Part shown: positions 37,897 through 45,493 of the stretch, piece after piece
Numbering within the stretch: the stretch's first letter is position 1
Layout: the number at the start of each line of letters is the position of its first letter
NCBI RefSeq assembly: GCF_018130825.1
Contig: NZ_JAFCJS010000002.1
Span: 868,001-932,000, forward strand
From: Bradyrhizobium liaoningense
Lineage (GTDB): Bacteria > Pseudomonadota > Alphaproteobacteria > Rhizobiales > Xanthobacteraceae
Direction: 5' to 3'
Length of the DNA stretch: 64,000 nucleotides
The notes under the pieces: model-generated
The model's database searches: none
What the model was told of the DNA's origin: nothing
The model's input: the letters and a program-made list of their open reading frames with translations, nothing else
Program-made: the position numbers and the translations under genes

Positions 37897-39066
37897 CTAC
37901 TCCGCCAGCGCCTTCATCTCCTTGTAGAGATCGGACTTGCCTTCGAAGCCGATGCCGGGGAGATCCGGCATGGTGATGTGGCCGTTCTCGACGCGCACAC
38001 CATCCGGGAAGCCGCCATAGGGCTGGAACAGGTCGGGGTAGCTTTCGTTGCCGCCTAAGCCTAAGCCGGCTGCGATGTTGAGCGACATCTGGTGGCCGCC
38101 GTGCGGGATGCAGCGACTGGGCGACCAGCCGTAGGTCTTCAGCACTTCGAGCGTGCGCTGGTATTCGCAGAGGCCATAGGACAGCGCGCAATCGAATTGC
38201 AGCCAGTCGCGGTCGGGGCGCATGCCGCCATAGCGGATCAAATTGCGGGCGTCCTGGTGGCTGAACAGATTCTCGCCGGTCGCCATCGGGCCGGGATAGA
38301 ATTCGGCGAGCGCGGCCTGCAGCGCGTAGTCGAGGGGATCGCCGACTTCCTCGTACCAGAACAAGGGATAATCGCGCAGCATTTTTGCGTAGGCGATTCC
38401 GGCTTCCAGGTTGAAGCGGCCGTTGGCGTCGACGGCGAGCTGCGCGTCCTTGCCGATCTCCTTCAGCACCGCCTCGATGCGGGTGCGATCCTCGTCGATA
38501 TCAGCGCCGCCGATCTTCATCTTGACGACGTTGTAGCCGCGGTCGAGATAGCCGCGCATCTCGCCGCGCAGCATCGAAAGATCCTTGCCGGGATAGTAAT
38601 AACCGCCGGCGGCGTAGACGAAGACGCGCGGATTGGCCTTGACGCCGTGGCGTTCGGCCAGCAGGCGGAACAGCGGCTTGCCCGCGATCTTCGCCACCGC
38701 GTCCCACACCGCCATGTCGATGGTGCCGACCGCGACCGAGCGCTCGCCATGGCCGCCGGGCTTCTCGTTGGTCATCATCGCACCCCAGACCTTGTCGGGG
38801 TCGAGATTGTCGCCGGCGCTATCCAGCAGCGACTTCGGATCGGCCTCCAGAATGCGCGAGGCAAAGCGCTCGCGGATCAACCCGCCCTGCCCGTAGCGGC
38901 CGTTGGAGTTGAAGCCGTAGCCGACCACGCGCTTGCCGTCGCGTACGACGTCGGTGACGACGGCAACCAGGCTCGTCGTCATCTTGGTGAAGTCGATATA
39001 GGCGTTGCGGATCGGGGACGAGATCGGTTTTGTAATTTCGCGGACGTCGACGATGCGGACGGACAT
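37897..39066 (-). CDS. tarD: D(-)-tartrate dehydratase
   Basis: A 389-residue enolase-superfamily enzyme that dehydrates D-tartrate to oxaloacetate using Mg2+. The sequence matches, as far as I recall it, the crystallised Bradyrhizobium japonicum enzyme, and the same residue numbers hold: Lys182 and Lys184 in VKMKIGG, metal ligands Asp213, Glu239 and Glu265 (DANGR, WYEE, TGENLF) and His322 in CIPHGGH. Start at ATG 39066; an upstream frame start adds only eight residues. No tartrate transporter is adjacent. It stands alone between repeats, with DUF3297 and peroxidase genes upstream. Confidence 0.95.
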   Translation of the reverse strand: MSVRIVDVREITKPISSPIRNAYIDFTKMTTSLVAVVTDVVRDGKRVVGYGFNSNGRYGQGGLIRERFASRILEADPKSLLDSAGDNLDPDKVWGAMMTNEKPGGHGERSVAVGTIDMAVWDAVAKIAGKPLFRLLAERHGVKANPRVFVYAAGGYYYPGKDLSMLRGEMRGYLDRGYNVVKMKIGGADIDEDRTRIEAVLKEIGKDAQLAVDANGRFNLEAGIAYAKMLRDYPLFWYEEVGDPLDYALQAALAEFYPGPMATGENLFSHQDARNLIRYGGMRPDRDWLQFDCALSYGLCEYQRTLEVLKTYGWSPSRCIPHGGHQMSLNIAAGLGLGGNESYPDLFQPYGGFPDGVRVENGHITMPDLPGIGFEGKSDLYKEMKALAE

Positions 39067-39084
39067 GGGGCATCTCTCTGTTGT

Positions 39085-39186
39085 CGTCATTCCGGGATGG
39101 TCCGAAGGACCAGACCTCAGGTGCGCAATTGCGCACCGGGGAATCTCGAGATTCCGGGTTCTCGCTTCGCGAGCCCCGGAATGACA
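39085..39186. repeat. Palindromic repeat, CGTCATTCCGGG family
   Basis: Arms CGTCATTCCGGG and CCCCGGAATGACA are inverted. Inside lie GGTGCGCAATTGCGCACC and CTCGCTTCGCGAG. It sits between DUF3297 and tarD and may separate their transcripts. Confidence 0.85.
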
Positions 39187-39191
39187 GTGGG

Positions 39192-39434
39192 TTATTTCTT
39201 ATCCCGAAAATACGGCTCGACCGGACCATGCACCTTGATGGTCAGCGGATTGCCGTAGCGGTCCTTGGCGTTGCCGGCGGTGACGCGGACCCAGCCTTCG
39301 CTGATGCAGTACTCCTCGACATTGGTCTTCTCGATGCCCTTGAAGCGGATGCCGACGTCGCGCGCCAGGATGTCCGCGTTGTAGTATGGGCTGTTCGGGT
39401 CGACCGACAGGCGGTCGGGAAATTCGTCGCTCAT
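39192..39434 (-). CDS. DUF3297 family protein
   Basis: An 80-residue protein of the conserved DUF3297 family. It starts MSDEFPDRLSVDPNSPYYNA and shows the family core RFKGIEKTNVEEYCISEGWV and NPLTIKVHGPVEPYF. Function is not known; no catalytic motif. The ATG at 39434 lies 11 bp after the peroxidase stop codon, so it is probably read in the same transcript as the amidase and peroxidase genes. Confidence 0.9.
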   Translation of the reverse strand: MSDEFPDRLSVDPNSPYYNADILARDVGIRFKGIEKTNVEEYCISEGWVRVTAGNAKDRYGNPLTIKVHGPVEPYFRDKK

Positions 39435-39445
39435 GATTGTCTCGC

Positions 39446-39922
39446 TCACAACAGTGTTTCGATTTGCTGCCGCAATCCTTCCGGCCTTGCGGTCGGCGCG
39501 TAGCGCGCGATCACCTTGCCGGCACGGTCCACCAGGAATTTGGTGAAATTCCATTTGATGGAGGCCCCTAACAGGCCGGATTGCTGACGTTTCAGGTACT
39601 CATACAAGGGATGCGCATTGGCGCCGTTGACGTCGATCTTCTCGAACAGGGGAAAGGTGACGTCGTAATGGGTCGAGCAGAATTCCTGGATCTCGCTCGC
39701 CTGCCCCGGCTCCTGCGCGCCGAACTGGTTGCAGGGAAAGCCGAGCACCGAGAAGCCGCGCGGCGACAGATCGCGATAGAGATCCTCGAGGCCGCGATAT
39801 TGCGGCGTGAAACCGCATTTGCTCGCAGTGTTGACGATCAGCAGCACCTGTCCCTCGAACCGGCGCATCGGCACTTCGTCGCCGGCAAGCGAGTTGGCCT
39901 TGAAGTCGTAGATCGCAGGCAT
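39446..39922 (-). CDS. Glutathione peroxidase-family thiol peroxidase
   Basis: A 158-residue peroxidase. Catalytic Cys36 is in NTASKCGFTPQY, with Asn/Gln of the tetrad in GFPCNQFGAQEPG (65-66) and Trp124 in KWNFTKFLVD. A second cysteine at position 82 (EFCSTHYDVTFPL) matches the resolving cysteine of thioredoxin-dependent members such as yeast Gpx3, so it probably uses thioredoxin rather than glutathione. It reduces hydroperoxides in the cytoplasm. It starts 2 bp after the amidase stop codon. Confidence 0.93.
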   Translation of the reverse strand: MPAIYDFKANSLAGDEVPMRRFEGQVLLIVNTASKCGFTPQYRGLEDLYRDLSPRGFSVLGFPCNQFGAQEPGQASEIQEFCSTHYDVTFPLFEKIDVNGANAHPLYEYLKRQQSGLLGASIKWNFTKFLVDRAGKVIARYAPTARPEGLRQQIETLL

Positions 39923-39924
39923 CG

Positions 39925-41325
39925 CTAACCCACGGGGTCGATCGGCGACGGCGGCACGCCGCCGGCCTCGATCGCTTCGCCCGCGAGCAGGCACAGGTCC
40001 TCGCGGTAACGGCCGGAGACGATGTGCACGCCGACCGGCGCCTTGCCGACGAGACCGGTGGAGACCGCGAGGCCGGGCAGGCCCATGAACGGAATCGCGA
40101 TCTGCGGCAGCTGCGCTTCCCAGACGCGCTTGAAGGATTCGTCGTCCTTGCGGTCGAGATGATCGGGGAATGGCAATTCGCCGGAGACCGGCGTCAGCAG
40201 CACGGCGTATTTTTCGAAGAACAGCATCCAGTCGCGGGTCAGCGTGGCTCTTCGGGTCAGCGCCTTGGCGTAGTTGGCTTGGTCCATCGGCGTCACCCTT
40301 GCGCGGTTGCCGCGCAGGCACGCCAGCGCGCCGGGATCGCCTTCGCGCTCGGCCATTTCCAGCTGGGCCTCGTAGCCGTCGCCGAGCCACAGCTTGATCT
40401 GCCACTCGACCGCCTCGCGCATCGGCGGGGTATCCTCGATGACGTCAACCGTCCAACCGGCGCGCTCGAGACGCTTGCCGGCATCGCTCACCGCGGCCTT
40501 CACCTCCGGCGTCGTGGCAAGGCCGTTCGGATTGAGGCAGAGCGCGGCACGCTTGGGCCTCGCCGGGCCTTCCAGCGGCGCCGGGACATACCAGGGATCG
40601 CGGATGTCGCGGGCCGACATCGCTTCGAGCGAGATGCGCAGATCATTCACGGTGCGGGCCAGCGGTCCGGACACTGCCATGATCTGCGGCCCGATCGGGC
40701 GCTCCGGCAGCACCGGGTTGAAGGCGGGGATGCGGCCGAGCGTCGGGCGCAGGCCGTGCACGCCGCAGGCATAGGCGGGGTAGCGGATCGAGCCGGCGAT
40801 GTCGGTGCCGTGGGCGATGTGGCCAATGCCGGCCGCGACCGCCGAGCCGGCGCCGCCGGAGGAGCCGCCCGGCGTCAGCGAGGCATCGCGGGGGTTCTTG
40901 GTGTCGCCATGGACCAAGTTGGTGGTGAACCAACGGTAGGAGAAGGCCGGGCAATTGGTGCGGCCAAGCAGAACGGCGCCGGCTTTGCGGAAATTGGCGA
41001 CCACCGGATTGTCCTCGCGCGCGATCAGGTCGCGCTGCAGCTTGAGGCCGTTGGTGGTGGCAAAGCCCTCCTGGTCGACATTGGCCTTGATGGTGACGGG
41101 CACGCCGGCGAGCACGCCGGGGTCCTCGCCCCTGGCAATTGCGGCATCGACGGCGTCGGCCTGCTTGAGCACGTCCTCCGGACGGTGATCGATCACGGCA
41201 TTGAGCGCGGGATTGACCGCATCCAGGCGGGCGAGGCCGGCCTTGGCCGCCTCCCTGGCGGACACCTTTTTGGACCTGACGAGGGTGGCGAGGTCGGCGG
41301 CCGACAGGCGCCAGAGATCTTGCAT
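39925..41325 (-). CDS. Amidase (amidase signature family)
   Basis: A 466-residue amide hydrolase. The Ser-cisSer-Lys triad is visible: Lys in VPVTIKANVDQEG, the glycine/serine stretch TPGGSSGGAGSAVAAG and the nucleophile serine in HGTDIAGSIRYPA. The family includes acetamidases, indole-acetamide hydrolases and GatA-like proteins; no GatB/C neighbours, so this is a catabolic or detoxifying amidase of unknown substrate. I start it at ATG 41325; the longer frame runs into a palindromic repeat. Confidence 0.9.
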   Translation of the reverse strand: MQDLWRLSAADLATLVRSKKVSAREAAKAGLARLDAVNPALNAVIDHRPEDVLKQADAVDAAIARGEDPGVLAGVPVTIKANVDQEGFATTNGLKLQRDLIAREDNPVVANFRKAGAVLLGRTNCPAFSYRWFTTNLVHGDTKNPRDASLTPGGSSGGAGSAVAAGIGHIAHGTDIAGSIRYPAYACGVHGLRPTLGRIPAFNPVLPERPIGPQIMAVSGPLARTVNDLRISLEAMSARDIRDPWYVPAPLEGPARPKRAALCLNPNGLATTPEVKAAVSDAGKRLERAGWTVDVIEDTPPMREAVEWQIKLWLGDGYEAQLEMAEREGDPGALACLRGNRARVTPMDQANYAKALTRRATLTRDWMLFFEKYAVLLTPVSGELPFPDHLDRKDDESFKRVWEAQLPQIAIPFMGLPGLAVSTGLVGKAPVGVHIVSGRYREDLCLLAGEAIEAGGVPPSPIDPVG

Positions 41326-41429
41326 GGCTTGCTCCGTATGACCGGCGTCTTTTAGCGCCGGGAACGCAGCAAAGCCATGCGGATTTCGCAGGGGCGAAGG
41401 GCGACGGGGGCTCGAATTGCCGCATCTTT

Positions 41430-41516
41430 CGTCATTGCGAGCGAAGCGAAGCAATCCAGACTGCCTCCGAGGAAGCAGTCTGGATTGCTTCGTCGCAAGG
41501 GCTCCTCGCAATGACG
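41430..41516. repeat. Palindromic repeat, family A
   Basis: Same family as 34096-34175. Starts CGTCATTGCGAGCGAAGCGA and ends CTCGCAATGACG; a central stem CCAGACTGCCTCC / GGAAGCAGTCTGG forms the loop region. The second arm has the AAGGGCTC insertion seen also in the 31745 copy. Confidence 0.9.
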
Positions 41517-41555
41517 TGGAGGGAGCGCGGGCCCCTCTTGCCGCGTCGCGCTCGG

Positions 41556-41813
41556 CTAATGCCGTGTCGCCGACTGGTCCGGCATGTCCAGCAGCGCCTC
41601 GGTGAAGGGAAACTCCAGCACGATCTCGCCGTCGGAATCGGTGACCTCGATGACCGCCTCCAGCAGCGCCGGCTGGGTTCCTTCCGACTTCAGGACCTCC
41701 AGGATCATCTGGCGGGCGACCTCCCAGGCGCGATCGGGATTGCGCAGGTCCTCGCCGTCGGGATCCACGATCAATTCATCGCCGATACGGGTGTTGAAGA
41801 AATATCTGGGCAT
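41556..41813 (-). CDS. DUF6894-like small protein
   Basis: An 85-residue acidic protein starting MPRYFFNTRIGDELIVDPDG, which is the form of the DUF6894 family common in rhizobia. There is a helical middle (AWEVARQMILEVLKSE) and an acidic end. Function unknown. The ATG at 41813 follows GGATCAGG. It is divergent from pqqA, with 261 bp between. Confidence 0.85.
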   Translation of the reverse strand: MPRYFFNTRIGDELIVDPDGEDLRNPDRAWEVARQMILEVLKSEGTQPALLEAVIEVTDSDGEIVLEFPFTEALLDMPDQSATRH

Positions 41814-42014
41814 GCCTGATCCAATGGGGTCGCCTGTAGTCGATTGGAAGCCGTTTCATACTCACAACTGGTTTATCCCGACAGGGATCACGACCTATCG
41901 ACAATTTTGCGGATGTCATTCGCTCATCTTTACGGCCGCAATGCGCTCTCTTTGCGGTGCAACAATTCCGCCAGCCTACTACCTAGGTCGGGAAAATTTC
42001 ACTGGCGAACTTTT

Positions 42015-42042
42015 CCGCCCGCATTAATTTATCTGCGGGCGG
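42015..42042 (+). promoter_or_regulatory. Stable hairpin in the pqqA leader
   Basis: CCGCCCGC, a 12-base AT-rich loop and GCGGGCGG form a perfect 8-bp GC stem 32 bp before the pqqA start. Just upstream GGAAAA and TTTTCC (41991-42016) could pair in a competing stem that overlaps its 5' arm. No T-tract follows, so a simple terminator is unlikely. The rest of the gap 41814-42074 shows no gene and no promoter I would name. Confidence 0.45.
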
Positions 42043-42074
42043 ACACGTCCGAATTCGCGAAAATGGAGAGCCAA

Positions 42075-42155
42075 ATGGCCTGGAAAGCCCCGAAGATCGT
42101 CGAAGTGCCCTGCGGCATGGAAATCAACATGTATGTGAGCGCCACCCGCAAGTGA
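42075..42155 (+). CDS. pqqA: PqqA, precursor peptide of PQQ
   Basis: A 26-residue peptide, MAWKAPKIVEVPCGMEINMY then VSATRK. Glu16 and Tyr20 (the E-x3-Y motif) are the residues that PqqE cross-links and that become the PQQ skeleton. Its ATG follows GGAGAG by six bases; an in-frame ATG five codons upstream lacks a site. It heads the pqqABCDE operon. A hairpin precedes it and another follows it (42207-42225), which fits the usual excess of pqqA transcript over the other genes. Confidence 0.97.
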   Translation: MAWKAPKIVEVPCGMEINMYVSATRK

Positions 42156-42206
42156 GCGGTTGGTCAGCTTTGCGTTCTGCGCAGGTGGATCTTTCGGTCA
42201 CGATTG

Positions 42207-42225
42207 GTTTCCGGATGACGGAAGC
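42207..42225 (+). other. Hairpin between pqqA and pqqB
   Basis: GTTTCCG-GATGA-CGGAAGC can form a 7-bp stem (one G-U pair) with a 5-base loop, 51 bp after the pqqA stop. There is no T-tract. Partial attenuation or protection of the short pqqA mRNA is plausible, as pqqA is usually made in excess. Confidence 0.4.
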
Positions 42226-42274
42226 CGTGCCGGCCTGAGATTCACCTCGCGACGTTGCTTCCAGGAGACGGATC

Positions 42275-43204
42275 ATGCTTCGCGTCGTCGTCCTGGGCGC
42301 AGGGGCCGGCGGCGGAGTGCCGCAATGGAATTGCGGTTGCGAGGGCTGCCGCGCGGCCCGTGCGAATGGACATGAGCTCCATCGAACCCAGGCCTCGGTT
42401 GCCTTCAGCGGCGATGGCGAGCACTGGTTCCTGATCAACGCCTCGCCCGATCTTCGCCAGCAATTGAATGCCACGCCGCAACTGCATCCCAAGGCGGGCG
42501 CGCTGCGCCATACGCCGGTTGCGGGCGTGATCCTGACCAACGGCGAAGTCGATGCGGTGGCGGGTCTGCTGTCGATGCGCGAAGGCTCGCCCTTCACGGT
42601 CTATGCGCATGAGAAGGTGCTGGCGATCCTTGCCAGCAACAGCATCTTCAATGTGCTGAACGAGAAGAACGTCAAGCGCCAGCCGATCGGTGTCAGCGAG
42701 CCCTTCGAGCCGCGGCTGCCCGACGGCGCGCGTTCAGGACTCGAGGTGCTGCCGTTTGCCGTGCCCGGCAAGTCGGCCTGGTATCTCGAAGGCAAGGCCC
42801 ATCCCGGCGGCGAGACCGGCGACGGCGACACGCTGGGCCTGAAGGTCACCGACAAGGCCACCGGCAAGTGCTTCTATTTCATCGCCGCCTGTGCCGAGGT
42901 CACCGATGCCCTCAAGGCCGAGATCGACGGCGCGGCACTGGTGTTCTTCGACGGCACGGTCTGGCAGGACGACGAGATGATCAAGGCCGGGCTCGGCTTC
43001 AAGACCGGCAAGAGCATGGGCCATGTCGCGATGTCCGGCGCCGACGGCGCGATTGCGCGCCTCGCCGACCTCGATATCGACAGGAAGATATTTCTGCATA
43101 TCAATAACTCGAACCCGGCGCTGCTGCCCGCCTCACCGGAGCGTAAAAGGGTCGAACAGGCGGGTTGGCAGATACCTGGGGATGGAACGGAGATCGTGCT
43201 GTGA
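42275..43204 (+). CDS. pqqB: PqqB, metallo-hydrolase-fold oxygenase of PQQ synthesis
   Basis: A 309-residue member of the metallo-beta-lactamase fold. The N-terminal VVLGAGAGGGVPQWNCGC and the following CEGCRAARA zinc-binding cysteines are diagnostic. In known systems PqqB hydroxylates the cross-linked Glu-Tyr intermediate with an iron centre. The canonical HxHxDH motif is replaced, as is usual for PqqB (ILTNGEVDAVAG). Its stop overlaps the pqqC start. Confidence 0.96.
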   Translation: MLRVVVLGAGAGGGVPQWNCGCEGCRAARANGHELHRTQASVAFSGDGEHWFLINASPDLRQQLNATPQLHPKAGALRHTPVAGVILTNGEVDAVAGLLSMREGSPFTVYAHEKVLAILASNSIFNVLNEKNVKRQPIGVSEPFEPRLPDGARSGLEVLPFAVPGKSAWYLEGKAHPGGETGDGDTLGLKVTDKATGKCFYFIAACAEVTDALKAEIDGAALVFFDGTVWQDDEMIKAGLGFKTGKSMGHVAMSGADGAIARLADLDIDRKIFLHINNSNPALLPASPERKRVEQAGWQIPGDGTEIVL

Positions 43205-43980
43205 ATGCCGCGTCACTGACTGGAATGACCGCGCTCTCGATCGGCAAGGACATCAGGCTCACGAGCGCCGAAGAGCTGGAGGCGACGCTGCGCCATATCG
43301 GCGCGACGCGCTATCACAGCCTGCATCCGTTCCATAAGCTGCTGCATGGTGGCAAGCTGAACAAGGGCCAGGTGCAGGCCTGGGCGCTCAACCGCTACTA
43401 TTACCAGAGCACCATCCCGATCAAGGACGCGGTGGTGATCTCGCGCTTCCGCGACCGCGCCACGCGCGTGGAATGGCGCCACCGCATCGAGGACCATGAC
43501 GGCGATGTCGGCAGCGAGGGCGGCATCGAGCGCTGGCTCAAGCTGACCGAAGGCCTCGGCCTCGACACCGCTTATGTGGAATCCACCGAAGGCATTCTGC
43601 CGGCGACCCGCTTCGCGGTGGAAGCCTACGTGCACTACTGCCGCGAAAAAAGCCCGCTGGAGGCGATCGCCTCCTCGCTCACCGAGCTGTTCGCGCCGAA
43701 CCTGCACGAAGAGCGCATCTCCGGCATGCTGGAGCACTACGACTTCGTCAATCCCGACATCATGAGCTACTTCAAGCGGCGCCTGACGCAGGCGCCGCGC
43801 GATGCCAATTTCGCGCTCGACTATGTCAAGGCGCATGCCACGACGCCGGAGCAGCGCGCGCTTGTGTGCAACGCGCTGATCTTCAAGACCAACGTGCTGT
43901 GGGTGCAGTTAGATGCGCTCCAGCACGCCTATGTCGAGGGCAACATTCCGCCGGGCGCGTTCGTGCCCAAAGCGAGCTGA
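43201..43980 (+). CDS. pqqC: PqqC, pyrroloquinoline-quinone synthase
   Basis: A 259-residue cofactor-less oxidase that performs the last ring closure and oxidation of PQQ. Typical segments: RYHSLHPFHKLLHGGKLNKG, QAWALNRYYYQSTIPIKDA, HRIEDHDGD and YFKRRLTQAPRDANFALDYV. I chose GTG 43201, which overlaps the pqqB stop (GTGA) and has GGAG upstream; an ATG at 43225 is the alternative. It is followed by pqqD after 11 bp. Confidence 0.96.
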   Translation: MNAASLTGMTALSIGKDIRLTSAEELEATLRHIGATRYHSLHPFHKLLHGGKLNKGQVQAWALNRYYYQSTIPIKDAVVISRFRDRATRVEWRHRIEDHDGDVGSEGGIERWLKLTEGLGLDTAYVESTEGILPATRFAVEAYVHYCREKSPLEAIASSLTELFAPNLHEERISGMLEHYDFVNPDIMSYFKRRLTQAPRDANFALDYVKAHATTPEQRALVCNALIFKTNVLWVQLDALQHAYVEGNIPPGAFVPKAS

Positions 43981-43991
43981 GGGATAAAGCA

Positions 43992-44303
43992 ATGGCCGGG
44001 CCGCGGAACATCAGCGTCAGCGAGGCAAGCCGCCCCGTGCTGCCGCGGCATGCCAAGCTGAAATATGACGAGACCCGCAAGGTCTGGGTGATCCTCGCGC
44101 CGGAGCGCGTGCTGGCACCGGACGAGATCGCAGTCGAGGTCTTGCAGCTCTGCAACGGCGAGCGCAATGTCGGCGACGTCGCGGATCAGCTCGCGGCGAA
44201 ATACGCCGCGCCGCGCGAGGCGATCCTGGCCGACGTCATCGCCATGCTGCAGGATCTGGCCGACAAGGGCTTCCTCACCGAGGCCCGGGAGAAGACGTCA
44301 TGA
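43992..44303 (+). CDS. pqqD: PqqD, PqqA-binding chaperone
   Basis: A 103-residue RRE-type (RiPP recognition element) protein that holds PqqA for PqqE. The family core is seen in RHAKLKYDETRKVWVILAPE and LQLCNGERNVGDVADQLAAK, ending in LQDLADKGFL. It overlaps pqqE by four bases (ATGA), so the two partners are made together. Confidence 0.95.
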   Translation: MAGPRNISVSEASRPVLPRHAKLKYDETRKVWVILAPERVLAPDEIAVEVLQLCNGERNVGDVADQLAAKYAAPREAILADVIAMLQDLADKGFLTEAREKTS

Positions 44304-45493
44304 GCGACGTGCTCGGCAACATCCAGCCCGGGATGAGCGACAGCCTCGCGGTGCTGGAGAAACAACGGTCGACGGCGGAGACCTTCGGCATTCCGCTCGC
44401 CGTGCTGCTGGAGATCACCCATCGCTGCCCGCTGCAATGCCCGTACTGCTCCAACCCGGTCGAGCTCGACCGCTCTGGCAAGGAGCTGACCACGGACGAG
44501 TGGAAGAAAGTGCTGAGCGAGCTCGCCGAGATCGGCGTGCTGCAGGTGCATTTCTCCGGCGGCGAGCCGACGGCGCGGAAAGATCTCGTCGAGCTGGTGA
44601 AGCATGCCAGCGACGCCGGCCTCTACACCAACCTCATCACCTCGGCCGTGCTGCTGACGCGCGAGAAGCTCAGCGATCTCGCCGACGCCGGGCTCTGCCA
44701 TGTCCAGATCTCCTTCCAGGGCGTCGAGGAAGGCCTCGCCGATCGCGTCGCCGGCTACAAGAACGGTCATCGCAAGAAGCTCGAAGTGGCGAAATGGACG
44801 CGCGAGCTCGACCTGCCGCTCACCGTGAATGCGGTGATGCACCGGCAGAATTTGCACCAGCTCCCCGATATCATCCAGATGGCGATGGATCTCGATGCCG
44901 ACCGGCTCGAGGTCGCCAATGTCCAATATTACGGCTGGGCGCTGAAGAACCGCGCCGCCCTCATGCCGACCGTGGCGCAGCTCGACGAATGCACCCGCCT
45001 CGTCGAGGAGGCGCGCGAGCAGCTGAAGGGCCGGCTGACCATCGACTATGTCGTGCCGGATTATTACGCGCTGCGGCCGAAGAAGTGCATGGGCGGCTGG
45101 GGCCGGCAGTTCTTCAACATCTCGCCCGCCGGCAAGGTGCTGCCGTGCCACGCCGCCGAGAGCATCACCGGGCTCGACTTCGAATCCGTGCGCTCCAACC
45201 ATTCGATCGCCTGGATCTGGCAGAACTCCGAGGCCTTCAACCGCTATCGCGGCACCGGCTGGATGAAGGAGCCGTGCAAATCTTGCGAATTCCGCGAGAT
45301 CGATTTCGGCGGCTGCCGCTGCCAGGCCTTTGCGCTGACGGGCGATGCCGCCAACACCGATCCGGCCTGCGCGCTGTCGCCGCTGCACGAGACCATTTTC
45401 AAGCAGGCCGAGCGCGAGGCCGAGGGCGAGACCAACCGCTTCCTCTACCGCAACTTCGCGGGCGGCACCCTGGAATCCGACAATGGCGCCTGA
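44300..45493 (+). CDS. pqqE: PqqE, radical SAM enzyme cross-linking PqqA
   Basis: A 397-residue radical SAM/SPASM protein. The [4Fe-4S] cluster motif is HRCPLQCPYCSNP (CxxxCxxC, near residue 43); the SPASM auxiliary cysteines lie in KKCMGGWG, VLPCHAA, CKSCEFREID and GGCRCQAF, then DPAC. It forms the carbon-carbon bond between Glu16 and Tyr20 of PqqA on the PqqD chaperone. Its last codons overlap the start of the hydrolase gene. Confidence 0.97.
   Translation: MSDVLGNIQPGMSDSLAVLEKQRSTAETFGIPLAVLLEITHRCPLQCPYCSNPVELDRSGKELTTDEWKKVLSELAEIGVLQVHFSGGEPTARKDLVELVKHASDAGLYTNLITSAVLLTREKLSDLADAGLCHVQISFQGVEEGLADRVAGYKNGHRKKLEVAKWTRELDLPLTVNAVMHRQNLHQLPDIIQMAMDLDADRLEVANVQYYGWALKNRAALMPTVAQLDECTRLVEEAREQLKGRLTIDYVVPDYYALRPKKCMGGWGRQFFNISPAGKVLPCHAAESITGLDFESVRSNHSIAWIWQNSEAFNRYRGTGWMKEPCKSCEFREIDFGGCRCQAFALTGDAANTDPACALSPLHETIFKQAEREAEGETNRFLYRNFAGGTLESDNGA

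Noticed and set aside
41844..42155. Longer protein of 103 residues ending in PqqA
   Set aside because: The extra N-terminal part has no ribosome site and reads through hairpins; PqqA has its own GGAGAG site and the standard 26-residue length.
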